Source: Flagellimonas sediminis (GTDB lineage Bacteria; Bacteroidota; Bacteroidia; Flavobacteriales; Flavobacteriaceae). Taken from it: DNA of 64,000 bases. A model generated the notes under the pieces. It worked only from the letters and a program-made list of their open reading frames with translations, had not been told where the DNA came from and did not search any database. The DNA is taken from contig NZ_JAAAMI010000008.1 in assembly GCF_010500845.1 (NCBI RefSeq), positions 123,065 to 187,064 on the forward strand. Reading direction: 5' to 3'. Positions 27,988-36,605 of this stretch are shown in pieces (position 1 is the stretch's first letter; every line of letters begins with the position of its first letter). The position numbers and the translations under genes were made by a program.

Positions 27988-28703
27988 TACACCATAAGTT
28001 GACGGGATGAAAATGGTACCTCAAGGATGCTATCGTTAAGCAAATCGGCATGCCTCATCAAGATCTCATCTTCATGCAAAACCACTTGGGTGACACTAAA
28101 GGTTTTCAAGCCTGTTTTCCTGTTAATGATAAAGCCGTTCTCAAAATCGTCGTGGTTGTTGGAATGAAAAATCATCACATCCCGGGCATTGATTTGGTCG
28201 TTCCCATTTACAAATCGACCGAATAAATTAGCGCGATGTGCCATCACCTCATCTTGGTACAGGGTGGCGGAGGACCAAATGTGGTTTTGCGCCTTATCCA
28301 AAGGCCTAAAATATTTTTGGGTACCGTCCCATCTAAACTCCAATAATTTGGAAGTGAACAAAATCAAGGTAAAAGGCTCAATTTGGTAGAGTTCCATTTG
28401 TTCCAACAAGCCCAACGGATTTTTTGATGCAAGCACATCCAACAAAATCAACCCCCTGCTCCTTGCATAGTTATTTTTAGGGACATGCCGAACAAAGGCA
28501 CCGTTCAACAACACGCCCACGGAACCCAACTCGTTCACGGCAAACCAAGTACCCCCTGCTTTGGGATCTTTCGGAAACAAAAGTTTCATGGAACCAATGG
28601 TCTCCTTTTTTGGCTCATGGGAAATGGGTCGGGAAATGTGTTCATCCCTGTTGGAGGTAATATAATAGCAATCGCCTCGTGATATGAAACTTACTGTGCA
28701 CAT
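27987..28703 (-). CDS. NRDE-family (TANGO2-like) protein
   Basis: Protein of 238 residues of the NRDE/TANGO2 family, named after the conserved Asn-Arg-Asp-Glu, seen here in YITSNRDEHISRP. The N-terminus MCTVSF exposes a Cys after Met removal, as in Ntn-hydrolase-like proteins. TWFAVNELGSVGVLLNG is the second conserved block. Mammalian TANGO2 is linked to haem/lipid handling; the bacterial role is not established. Its start overlaps the DinB gene by 13 bases. Confidence 0.85.
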   Translation of the reverse strand: MCTVSFISRGDCYYITSNRDEHISRPISHEPKKETIGSMKLLFPKDPKAGGTWFAVNELGSVGVLLNGAFVRHVPKNNYARSRGLILLDVLASKNPLGLLEQMELYQIEPFTLILFTSKLLEFRWDGTQKYFRPLDKAQNHIWSSATLYQDEVMAHRANLFGRFVNGNDQINARDVMIFHSNNHDDFENGFIINRKTGLKTFSVTQVVLHEDEILMRHADLLNDSILEVPFSSRQLMV

Positions 28704-29182
28704 GTTTCCCTGTATTGCATGGTGGAAGGTGCCACTCCAAAAGATTCAGGAAGTGACAAACTGGTAAAGTGCTCAATACCTACCTTGATCAAGGCTTGGT
28801 GATGAATGGTATGCTCCAGATTGTACATGACCTCCCTAAAATAATTGGAATCCAAACGAGTTTCGGAACCTGCCAGTTCGTAACTGATCTTGATGGATTT
28901 ATTTGGACGATCCAATTGTTTTTGGATAAATTCCAGTTGTTGGATGGCGAATGAAAGATCCTGTTCAATTTGAAGGTCACGCTTTCTGCGATCATAGGAC
29001 ACATCGGCTGTATCATAACCTTGCAGCAAACAGAGATAAAGTTCTATAATATGACGTGTATGTTGCCCAATACTGGAATTGGAAAGTACACTGCACGAAC
29101 GCGAGTAACAATTTTTGGGCAATCCCAATAGTACCTGCTTGAATTGTTCAAGGGTATCCAAAGAAGATTTGAATAGGATCAT
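28691..29182 (-). CDS. DinB-family four-helix protein
   Basis: 163 residues with the DinB/YfiT fold. HTRHIIELYLCLLQGY, then the later HHQALIKVGIEH, supply the His triad that usually binds a metal. Members include thiol transferases that use bacillithiol, mycothiol or glutathione. A YpdA-like bacillithiol reductase lies nearby, which makes a thiol-linked role possible but unproven. Its ATG overlaps the stop of a 43-residue ORF (ATGA). Confidence 0.8.
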   Translation of the reverse strand: MILFKSSLDTLEQFKQVLLGLPKNCYSRSCSVLSNSSIGQHTRHIIELYLCLLQGYDTADVSYDRRKRDLQIEQDLSFAIQQLEFIQKQLDRPNKSIKISYELAGSETRLDSNYFREVMYNLEHTIHHQALIKVGIEHFTSLSLPESFGVAPSTMQYRETCAQ

Positions 29183-29310
29183 TGAAGTTTGATTGAATTT
29201 AGTTTTTTGATGAATTGGAACATAAGATAGAAAGAAAATCCAAGGTACGTGGTTTCCAACACCATATTTACCGCTTTGATTTCTCTAACCCTTTTTCTGA
29301 AGCCTTCCAT
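29179..29310 (-). CDS. Unlisted 43-residue small protein in the YHS-DinB operon
   Basis: An ATG at 29310 opens a 43-codon frame that ends in TGA at 29179-29181. That TGA overlaps the DinB ATG as ATGA, and the start lies six bases after the YHS gene stop. So it fills the only gap in the operon exactly. The peptide starts basic (MEGFRKRVREIKA), then has a hydrophobic aromatic stretch (TTYLGFSFYLMFQFI) and a basic tail (KKLNSIKLQ), like a short membrane-associated protein. I know no family. The tight coupling supports translation. Confidence 0.55.
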   Translation of the reverse strand: MEGFRKRVREIKAVNMVLETTYLGFSFYLMFQFIKKLNSIKLQ

Positions 29311-29316
29311 CAAAAG

Positions 29317-29769
29317 TTAGTTGTTCTTTATCTTTTGCCAATTGGTATCGGCTTCATTTTGAAGGTTTTCCGGTGATTCTTTAAGCCAAAGTTCCAAGGT
29401 ATTGGTGTTGCCCGAATTGTAGAACAGGTATAACTTGCCATCCCGAACCTCAAAGGTTTTTGGGTTCACGCTTACCTTTTTGCCCGAAACAGCGACCGCA
29501 TAGGCACAATAACCGCCATACTCCGGAAGAAACGCTTTGGCATCTGCTTTGAATTTTTCCAAATTGGATGCATTTGCAAATTTGTAGTTTACCCCATCAT
29601 AGGTAGTGGTAAATTCCTTTAAGCCTTCCATAGCCTTTCCATCAAAATAAGAAACTACATCATAGCCATTGGCGGCATATCCTTTTTTGGTGTTGTAGTC
29701 TATACTTTGCGCTTGGGCCAAGACCCCTATCGCCAAGAAAAGAGCCAAAATCAGTTTTCTTTTTCCCAT
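29317..29769 (-). CDS. Secreted YHS-domain protein
   Basis: 150 residues with a signal peptide (LILALFLAIGVLAQAQS). The rest is a YHS-type domain: the YDVVSYFDGKAMEG, YKFANASNLEKFKADAKAFLPEYGGYCAYAVA pattern is typical of the YHS/TRASH-like extracytoplasmic family that includes metal-binding members. First gene of the minus-strand operon with the 43-residue ORF, DinB, NRDE and ATP-grasp genes. The exact role is unknown. Confidence 0.8.
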   Translation of the reverse strand: MGKRKLILALFLAIGVLAQAQSIDYNTKKGYAANGYDVVSYFDGKAMEGLKEFTTTYDGVNYKFANASNLEKFKADAKAFLPEYGGYCAYAVAVSGKKVSVNPKTFEVRDGKLYLFYNSGNTNTLELWLKESPENLQNEADTNWQKIKNN

Positions 29770-29818
29770 TATCTCAATTTTAACGGATTGGATATGGAAA
29801 ATTTAGTCCACGATGTTC

Positions 29819-29838
29819 GGAATTCCTTTCAGAATTCC
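29819..29838. repeat. Short inverted repeat upstream of the YHS gene
   Basis: GGAATTC (29819-29825) and GAATTCC (29832-29838) are separated by CTTTCA. It lies 50-70 bases upstream of the YHS operon start and could be an operator. There is no direct support for function. Confidence 0.35.
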
Positions 29839-30031
29839 TTGACTTTTTTAATAATAAGCTTGGGCAAAAAACTAGATTAATCCAATAAAACCAAGCCATC
29901 CCAGGGTTGGGCAAACTATGTCGAACATCGAAATAATATGCAGAACATCTTCAAAAGTTAACAAGATGAAAGGTTTTTTGTTCCTTTAACTTGTATTTGA
30001 ACAGCTATTGTTCGATAACCAAACAAACATG

Positions 30032-30056
30032 ATGTTACTTTCCCAAAGGGTAACAT
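30032..30056 (+). promoter_or_regulatory. Inverted repeat just upstream of the hybrid kinase
   Basis: ATGTTAC (30032-30038) and GTAACAT (30050-30056) form 7-base arms around 11 bases. They end 15 bases before the kinase start codon, a position that suits an operator. The GTTAC half-site also occurs in the palindrome ahead of the sulfide operon, in the opposite relative orientation. Confidence 0.4.
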
Positions 30057-30071
30057 TATAATGCCTACTTT

Positions 30072-32468
30072 ATGCGACAGTTGACCTCATTTGCGGCCAA
30101 AGCTTTTTTGTATGCCGTAATCTTTTCGCTACCGACAGTAATGATGGCCGCCACCTTCATTTTAGATGGAAAAACCAATGCTGTTTCCCTACGGCAGAAT
30201 GCCTCCATTTTTTTGGCAGGGAAAACGGAATATGATTTCCAGGATATTCGGAAGAACAATGATCTAGCTTTTATTCAACTTTCCTCGCTCAAGGAAAACA
30301 TCGGTTTCTCCAATGAAAACTATTGGTTAAGGTTCGACATAGAGAACACCTCTTCCGCTTATCAGGAATATTATTTGGAAACAGGAAGACCCATCACCGA
30401 TTTGGTGGACCTTTACGTTGTTGATGGCAATGGCAAAGTGAACAAACAGGCCAGTGGTGACAAAATACCCTTTGATAAAAAAACGGTACAGCACCGTAAA
30501 TCCATATTTGACCTCAAACTGAAGCCCAACGAAAAGGTAACCGCCTATATCCATATACAGAGTGATGGCGAGGTGGTCATGTTTCCTCTTCAACTTTATA
30601 AAAAAGACCAATTTTTTAACCTTACGTATAAAGAGCAGGTTTTTTACGGCTTTTTTTATGGTATTTTGGTATTGGCCTGCATCATCTATCTTTTCTTCTT
30701 CTTCGCACTCAAGGACCAGGCGTTCATTTATTATGGTCTCTATGTACTTTTTATCGCCTTGATGCAGTTTTCACTTGATGGTTTTTTCCATCAATATCTT
30801 ACTCCTGAAGGAGGTTGGCTTTCGGACAGGTCTGTTCTCTTGACTGCCTTTGTTTCCTTGTTTTTTTTTGGAAGATATGGCGATAAATTCTTGAACCTGA
30901 AAAAGAACAGTGCCCTTTTGCACCGAACCGGTAACCTTTTGAGTGTTTCCACCTTGGTAGGAACATTGCTTTTGTTAACCTTTCCTGGCGGATTTGCCTT
31001 TTGCTACCCATTGGCCAATGCCATAGGAATATTGGTGCTGATCCACATGATCAGTTCACTGATATTGGTGAAAAGTAAAAAAGTTCCTGTGGACCCTTAC
31101 TTTATTATGGGTATTTCTTTTCTGGTATTTGGATTTGTGATTTTCATTCTCAATAACTTCAATACCATAGAAAATTCATTCTTCACCAACAACGGGGCAA
31201 AGTTTGGTATTGGGTTTGAAATTATCTTCCTGTCCATTTCCATGAGCAACAGGATCCGTTTCCTCCGAATGGAGAATGAAAAAAATCAGCTGCTGGCGCT
31301 CCAGCGTGCAGAGGATATGAACGAGATAAAATCTTCCTTCCTCTCCAACATCAGCCATGAACTGAGAACACCCTTGAACTTGATCATGGGAGTGGCCAGT
31401 GCCCTCCAACAAAATGAAAAGGATGGGGATTTGGAAGAAAAATGTAGGTTGATCCTCAGTTCTTCAAAAAATCTTTTGGGAAATATTGAGGACATCTTAG
31501 ATTTTACGGTAATTGAAAAGGGAGACCAAGAGTTGAAAGAGGTTTCATTTGAATTGCCTTCAACCCTTGCCAAAGTGATTGCTGCCCAGCAGAAAAAAGC
31601 AGAAACCAAACAATTGAAATTCAAGGTTTCCATGCCGGACACCCTGCCAAAACGGATTGTTGGTGATAAAGGTAAATTGGTTCAAATCCTCAACCACCTA
31701 TTGGACAACGCCATTAAATTTACCAATAATGGCACTGTTGAATTCAATATGCTTACAAAACACAAAGGTTCTGATCGCTTTACCCTTGACATTACGATAA
31801 AGGATACGGGAATAGGTATTTCAAAGGAAAAAATGAGCACCATTTTTGAGTCTTTTACCAAAAAATCCTTCAAGGACAAAAGAGAATACAGCGGATTGGG
31901 ATTGGGTCTGTACATCGTAAAAAGCTATGTGGACCTACAAGGCGGTACCATCGATATCACCAACAACGACAAGAAAGGTACCACTTGTAAACTAAGCCTA
32001 TCCTTCCAAATTGATGAAGACGCATTGGTGGTCCTGGACAAGGAGCCAATATTGAGTAAGGATGATTTTGGTTTACAAAAAAGTCAAATACTGTTGGTTG
32101 AAGACAATAAAATGAACCAGACCGTGGTGAAACTCCTGTTCAAGAAGTGGGAGAATATGAACCTGACCATAGCCAACCATGGCAAGGAAGCTTTGGAAAT
32201 CATGGAACAAAAATCCTTCGATTTGATTTTGATGGATCTACAGATGCCCGAAATGGATGGCTTTGAAACGACGAGTATCATCCGCAGTGGAAAGGCCAAC
32301 TGCCCCACCCAAATACCAATTATTGTACTCACTGCTGATAATACCAGCAATACCCGAAAAGAAATCTTCAGATTGGGTGCAAATGATCTGATGACCAAAC
32401 CTGTCAACGGGCCTTTGCTCCTTACTAAAATCATGAAGAGTGTTTCGTTAAAAAACAAGGTGGCCTGA
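30072..32468 (+). CDS. 7TMR-DISM hybrid sensor histidine kinase/response regulator
   Basis: Membrane sensor of 798 residues. A signal peptide is followed by a periplasmic 7TMR-DISMED2-like domain (to about residue 180) and seven hydrophobic helices (about 185-395). A HisKA domain with phosphoacceptor H429 in FLSNISHELRTPLN comes next, then a HATPase_c with DNAIKF, DTGIGIS and GLGLGLYIVK. A receiver domain ends the protein, with the phosphoacceptor D722 in LILMDLQMPEMDG and Lys in MTKPV. No separate response regulator or output gene is adjacent. The ligand is unknown; DISMED2 domains often bind carbohydrates or small molecules. Confidence 0.93.
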   Translation: MRQLTSFAAKAFLYAVIFSLPTVMMAATFILDGKTNAVSLRQNASIFLAGKTEYDFQDIRKNNDLAFIQLSSLKENIGFSNENYWLRFDIENTSSAYQEYYLETGRPITDLVDLYVVDGNGKVNKQASGDKIPFDKKTVQHRKSIFDLKLKPNEKVTAYIHIQSDGEVVMFPLQLYKKDQFFNLTYKEQVFYGFFYGILVLACIIYLFFFFALKDQAFIYYGLYVLFIALMQFSLDGFFHQYLTPEGGWLSDRSVLLTAFVSLFFFGRYGDKFLNLKKNSALLHRTGNLLSVSTLVGTLLLLTFPGGFAFCYPLANAIGILVLIHMISSLILVKSKKVPVDPYFIMGISFLVFGFVIFILNNFNTIENSFFTNNGAKFGIGFEIIFLSISMSNRIRFLRMENEKNQLLALQRAEDMNEIKSSFLSNISHELRTPLNLIMGVASALQQNEKDGDLEEKCRLILSSSKNLLGNIEDILDFTVIEKGDQELKEVSFELPSTLAKVIAAQQKKAETKQLKFKVSMPDTLPKRIVGDKGKLVQILNHLLDNAIKFTNNGTVEFNMLTKHKGSDRFTLDITIKDTGIGISKEKMSTIFESFTKKSFKDKREYSGLGLGLYIVKSYVDLQGGTIDITNNDKKGTTCKLSLSFQIDEDALVVLDKEPILSKDDFGLQKSQILLVEDNKMNQTVVKLLFKKWENMNLTIANHGKEALEIMEQKSFDLILMDLQMPEMDGFETTSIIRSGKANCPTQIPIIVLTADNTSNTRKEIFRLGANDLMTKPVNGPLLLTKIMKSVSLKNKVA

Positions 32469-32555
32469 TTACCATTTCGCGAAGTCTAAATTGCTCCCAA
32501 GAGACTGGCTCACAGCGGGCACTTTCTTTATATCTAATTGTTTTATAGATACTTA

Positions 32556-32571
32556 TGTAACCTAAGTTACA
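32556..32571 (+). promoter_or_regulatory. 16-bp palindrome upstream of the sulfide operon
   Basis: TGTAAC and GTTACA are perfect inverted arms around CTAA. The size and symmetry suit a dimeric Crp/Fnr-family regulator, and one such gene is encoded at 60933-61523. The palindrome lies about 90 bases before the oxidoreductase ATG. The regulator is inferred, not shown. Confidence 0.5.
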
Positions 32572-32660
32572 CAACTTATTGGTCAAAACTGATAATAATC
32601 ATATTTATGGATGTGTCCTTGATCTACTTTTACACCAGTAAATCACACAATCTAGAAATC

Positions 32661-33911
32661 ATGAAAAATTTGGTCATATTGGGTGCGGGAACAGCAGGAA
32701 CCATGATGGCGAACCATCTGGTACACAAGCTTCCCCATAGCGAATGGAAAATCACAATTGTAGACCAGTACAAAACACATTACTATCAACCAGGGTTCTT
32801 GTTCTTGCCCTTTGATATATATACTACGGACCAGGTAAAAAAGAAAGGTTCCAAGTTTATTCCCAAGGGTGTGGATTATATTCAAGAGAAAATTGAATTG
32901 ATCAAGCCTAAAGAAAACAAAGTGTTGTTGGAAAAAGGCGATGAACTCCACTATGATATTTTGATCATTGCCACAGGCACCAAGATAGCGCCTGAGGAAG
33001 TTGAGGGCATGAAGGGGCCTGAATGGCATAAGAGCGTTTTTGATTTCTATACCTATGAAGGTGCCAAGGCCCTACGTGACAAATTCAGGGAATGGGAAGG
33101 TGGAAAATTGGTGGTGCACATCACCGAGATGCCCATCAAATGTCCCGTTGCTCCGTTGGAATTTGCCTTCTTGGCCGATTCCTATTTCAAAAACAAAGGT
33201 ATGCGTGACAAAGTGGAAATCACTTTCGTGACCCCCTTGGGTGGTGCCTTCACCAAACCCAAAGCCACTGCAGCCCTTCACCATTTGTTGACCGATAAAA
33301 ACATAACAGAGGTTACGGACTTTAATATAGAACGTGTGGATTATGAAAACAATAAGATCATTGATTACGCAGATACCGAAGTGCCCTATGACATTCTGGT
33401 TACCGTTCCCACCAACATGGGAGATGCGTTGATCGCACGTTCCGGTATGGGAGACGACCTTAACTATGTTCCTACCAACAAGGCCACCTTACAAACCGAG
33501 GATTATGAAAACATTTTTGCCTTGGGCGATGCCACCAACCTACCAGCATCCAAAGCTGGTTCCGTGGCCCACTTTGAGGCGGAAATCTTGACAGAGAACA
33601 TCATGAGGTACATCAACGGGGAGCCCTTGAAAGAAGAGTTCGATGGCCATGCCAACTGTTTTATTGAAACTGGTGATGGCAAAGCATTGTTGATCGATTT
33701 CAATTACACCCATGAACCTGTTGAAGGAACATTCCCTTTCCCTGGAGTGGGACCGTTGAACCTGCTGAAGGAAAGTAGAATGAACCACATGGGCAAACTG
33801 GCCTTTAGGTGGATCTATTGGAACATGTTGATCAAGGGTATCCATATCCCCTTCGTATCCGCAACCATGAGCGAAAAAGGCAAAAAATTCGAAGAATCAA
33901 AAAGCATATAA
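32661..33911 (+). CDS. sqr: Sulfide:quinone oxidoreductase-like FAD flavoprotein
   Basis: Flavoprotein of 416 residues resembling type III sulfide:quinone oxidoreductases. The correct start is MKNLVILGAGTAG, which opens with the FAD Rossmann loop; the frame reaches back to 32538 but those residues are not family-like. Further marks are ILIIATGTKI, the conserved cysteine in MPIKCPVAPLEFAFL, FALGDATNLPASKAGS, and the C-terminal amphipathic region FPGVGPLNLLKESRMNHMGKLAF that would sit in the membrane. It would oxidise sulfide and pass electrons to menaquinone. The following TusE- and DsrE2-like genes strengthen a sulfur role. Confidence 0.8.
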   Translation: MKNLVILGAGTAGTMMANHLVHKLPHSEWKITIVDQYKTHYYQPGFLFLPFDIYTTDQVKKKGSKFIPKGVDYIQEKIELIKPKENKVLLEKGDELHYDILIIATGTKIAPEEVEGMKGPEWHKSVFDFYTYEGAKALRDKFREWEGGKLVVHITEMPIKCPVAPLEFAFLADSYFKNKGMRDKVEITFVTPLGGAFTKPKATAALHHLLTDKNITEVTDFNIERVDYENNKIIDYADTEVPYDILVTVPTNMGDALIARSGMGDDLNYVPTNKATLQTEDYENIFALGDATNLPASKAGSVAHFEAEILTENIMRYINGEPLKEEFDGHANCFIETGDGKALLIDFNYTHEPVEGTFPFPGVGPLNLLKESRMNHMGKLAFRWIYWNMLIKGIHIPFVSATMSEKGKKFEESKSI

Positions 33912-33930
33912 ACCATAAAAATCTATCAAA

Positions 33931-34239
33931 ATGGACAAGACATTAGCACATGCAACAATTTCCGTGGACCCAGAAGGATATCTAACCGATTTTTCCCAAT
34001 GGAACAAAGAAATTGGCATAGAGATAGCCAAAGAACAAGGCATTGAGATGAGCGATAAACACTGGGCCATCATAGACTACATCCAACAAAAGTTCAAAGA
34101 AGAAGAACCTTTGTCCATCAGGGGCATCAAAAAAAGTGGCGTAATAGACATTAAGGCCTTTTACGACCTGTTCCCTGGAGGCCCCTTGAAAAAAGCCACT
34201 ATGATCGCTGGTGTTCCAAAACCAAAAAGCTGTATTTAA
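33931..34239 (+). CDS. TusE/DsrC-family sulfur carrier
   Basis: 102 residues with the full DsrC/TusE fold: WNKEIGIEIAKEQGIEMSDKHW, IIDYIQQKF and DLFPGGPLKKATMIAGVPKPKSCI. The penultimate cysteine that accepts persulfide is present. The second DsrC cysteine ten residues earlier is missing (ATMIAG), so it is TusE-type and not a dissimilatory sulfite-reductase substrate. It should carry sulfur from the SQR/DsrE2 proteins next door. It lies 19 bases after sqr in the same operon. Confidence 0.88.
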   Translation: MDKTLAHATISVDPEGYLTDFSQWNKEIGIEIAKEQGIEMSDKHWAIIDYIQQKFKEEEPLSIRGIKKSGVIDIKAFYDLFPGGPLKKATMIAGVPKPKSCI

Positions 34240-34270
34240 GCAAATTGAATGAACCCTAAAATGTAAGGTC

Positions 34271-34747
34271 ATGAGTCAAACAAAAGTCAAAAAAATGCTC
34301 TTTATCCTCTCCAAGGCCACCTTGGAAAATGTCTACGCGGCATTTGTGATGGCCAACGGAGCAAGAATGGAAGGCATTGAATCAGAAATATTTTTCACCT
34401 TCTTTGGATTGGAAGCCATTCAAAAGAAAAAATTGGAACATCTCCATGTGGCCACGGTAGGTAACCCAGCTATGCACATGCCCACCATGTTGGGCGGATT
34501 GCCCGGTGTTGAAGCCTTCGCTTCTACCATGATGAAGAAAGAAATGGAAAAATTGGACATGCCCCCCGTAGGCGAGTTCTTGGAAATCCTCTCAGATTCC
34601 GGATGCAAGCTATGGGCCTGTAAATTGGCAGTGGACATGTTCCACTTGGAAAAAGAAGACCTCATCGATGAATTGGATGGCATCCTTACCATCGGCGACT
34701 TCTACAGCAGGGCCGATCAAGAGGGAACCCAATTGTTGTTCATCTGA
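34271..34747 (+). CDS. DsrE/DsrF-like (DsrE2) sulfurtransferase
   Basis: 158 residues of the DsrE2-like family (DsrE/F/H fold). Marks are LFILSKATLENVYAAFVMANGARMEG, FFTFFGLEAI, and a late pair of cysteines in SDSGCKLWACKLAVDMF, which could handle persulfides. Such proteins often pair with TusA, rhodanese and TusE in sulfur transfer. It completes the three-gene sulfide module; a strong terminator follows. Confidence 0.85.
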   Translation: MSQTKVKKMLFILSKATLENVYAAFVMANGARMEGIESEIFFTFFGLEAIQKKKLEHLHVATVGNPAMHMPTMLGGLPGVEAFASTMMKKEMEKLDMPPVGEFLEILSDSGCKLWACKLAVDMFHLEKEDLIDELDGILTIGDFYSRADQEGTQLLFI

Positions 34748-34783
34748 TCAATATAGAAAACGATACCTTTTTCATATGTAATG

Positions 34784-34845
34784 GGAACCGGTCAAAAAGT
34801 GATTATTCCAATTTGGAAAGCACTTCTTGGTCGGTTCCTTTTTTT
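34784..34845 (+). terminator. Terminator after the sulfide module
   Basis: GGAACCG (34784-34790) pairs with CGGTTCC (34832-34838). Nested AAGTG/CACTT and TTCCA/TGGAA pairs extend the stem, and a run of T follows. It lies between the DsrE2-like stop and the convergent TPR gene. Confidence 0.75.
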
Positions 34846-34857
34846 GATAAATTGTTT

Positions 34858-36594
34858 TTAGGAGAACAGGGATTTTATCTGAATAAAATTTGGGTGATGA
34901 ATTCCGTCGCTTGCCAAAACATTCAGATCGTTCAAGATAATTTCCTGGAAAGATTTTCCCTCATCATTAACCCGATTTCTTAATTCAGCATAAAGGGTTT
35001 GCGCTTTTTCCCATTCATCTTTTAGAAGATAGGCATGGGCCAGATTACATTTTAAGGACCACAGCGGATTTGGAAGCCGGGGAGCATTTTGTAAAACCTC
35101 CATAGCCTGATCAAACTGCTTTGTCCTCAAATACAGCCATCCCAAATTGGAATACGCAATAGCCAATTCTTTTTGCAATCTCTCATTGTGCGGATATTGT
35201 TGAAATTTTGAACTGAGGAGCGACCAAATTTCTTCTTGAAATACCAATTTCTCCATCGCATCAATGGTACTATCAATTTCTTGATTTAAGTTTTTGATTC
35301 TGCCATAGGCCTGATTCATATCCAGTTGTTCTTCATCCACAGTATTGAAATAAGTTGTATAAAAAACATAATCACCCTTCATGTTTTTGATCACGGGTCT
35401 GTGGTCTTCATCTTGACCCAACCTTGTTTCTACTTCTTTTAGGAGAGCAAGGGCCTTTGCCCGGTATTCCAAATCAACCTTTTCCTCCAATTCGGCTTGG
35501 TACAGTTCCACCAAGTTCAAGGCGGTGGCACAATAATCTGGATCGAAATTTTCGGGTTGTGCAGCAGACAGCCTTTTTCGTAATTCCAAGGCTTGATGAA
35601 AATACTCGGCCGCCTTTTGCATTTGTTTCAATTCAAAATGGAACAATCCCAAATTATGCAACCCAGTGGCCAAGTAATGTGTAAATTCTTGGGGACGTGC
35701 ATCAGCTAGGTCATTATATATTTCAACCGCTTTTGATATAAAATCAATGGCATATTCAAGTTGCTTCAATTCAGCATGTACAATTCCCATACTGTTTCGG
35801 GTGGCCGCCACATATGGTTGAAAGACGTCAAAGGCTTCCTTCGCCAAAATTTGATATTCCGCCAAAGCTTTGTCATAATATTCCAAAGCCTTTTCGGGTT
35901 CTCCCATGGCATTGAACGTAACCCCCAAATTATTAAGGACCGCAGCCAAATGCGGTCTTACACTTTTTTCACCTGCGTTGACTAGACTTTCATAGAGGGC
36001 TAGGGCTTTCAGATATTGCATTTTGGCATCGAACTCGTAGAATTCCTCTGTATAAATATTCCCCAGTTGATAATGTGCACTAGCCCGTAAGCCTTGATAG
36101 ATATTTTCGGCCAAGCGTTCATAATATTTAAGTGCTTCCTTGTAGTGCTTTTTGGCAAAATAGTAATCATTCTTTCTGTTGTAGACCTCAGCCATCGCCA
36201 GTTGAGTGTTGGCCAAATGTGGCATAAACTCCACTTTTCCCTCTTCAATTTGGTTTGAAAATATTTCGGAGGCTGCCTTATAGTTCTCGATGGCCTTTGC
36301 CCTGTCCCAATCCACATAAATGGCCGCCAAATTGTTCAACAATGAGGCTTTCTCCACCAGATTACAGATCTCCTCATTGCAAAATGACAAGGCCTTTTCA
36401 AAAGCCGTTAGTGCTTCTTTGGGATTTTTCATTTTTTGGTACAATCTGCCCAAAACACTATATAAATGGATTCTTTCCTGGTCGTTTCGGGCCAGTTGAA
36501 GTGCTTCCAAATAAATTTCAATGGACTTCTCCAGATCATTTTCCTGCAAAAGCACATTGGCATGCTGTAACTGTTCTTCAAAGGATAGGTTCAT
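34858..36594 (-). CDS. Tetratricopeptide-repeat protein
   Basis: 578 residues built of at least nine TPR units of the kinesin-light-chain style, e.g. EALTAFEKALSFCNEEI, VFNAMGEPEKALEYYDKALAEY-like repeats, and LGLFHFELKQMQKAAEYFHQAL. There is no signal peptide or membrane span. It starts 12 bases after the aat stop, so it belongs to the hypABC-aat transcript, which is unusual company. Its partner is unknown; a role in hydrogenase assembly is only a possibility. Confidence 0.75.
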   Translation of the reverse strand: MNLSFEEQLQHANVLLQENDLEKSIEIYLEALQLARNDQERIHLYSVLGRLYQKMKNPKEALTAFEKALSFCNEEICNLVEKASLLNNLAAIYVDWDRAKAIENYKAASEIFSNQIEEGKVEFMPHLANTQLAMAEVYNRKNDYYFAKKHYKEALKYYERLAENIYQGLRASAHYQLGNIYTEEFYEFDAKMQYLKALALYESLVNAGEKSVRPHLAAVLNNLGVTFNAMGEPEKALEYYDKALAEYQILAKEAFDVFQPYVAATRNSMGIVHAELKQLEYAIDFISKAVEIYNDLADARPQEFTHYLATGLHNLGLFHFELKQMQKAAEYFHQALELRKRLSAAQPENFDPDYCATALNLVELYQAELEEKVDLEYRAKALALLKEVETRLGQDEDHRPVIKNMKGDYVFYTTYFNTVDEEQLDMNQAYGRIKNLNQEIDSTIDAMEKLVFQEEIWSLLSSKFQQYPHNERLQKELAIAYSNLGWLYLRTKQFDQAMEVLQNAPRLPNPLWSLKCNLAHAYLLKDEWEKAQTLYAELRNRVNDEGKSFQEIILNDLNVLASDGIHHPNFIQIKSLFS

Positions 36595-36605
36595 CTTGTA
36601 ATTTA

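Noticed and set aside
33982..34272. Minus-strand ORF opposite the TusE-like gene
   Set aside because: Shadow frame; the plus strand encodes a clear DsrC/TusE-family protein with the conserved C-terminal cysteine.
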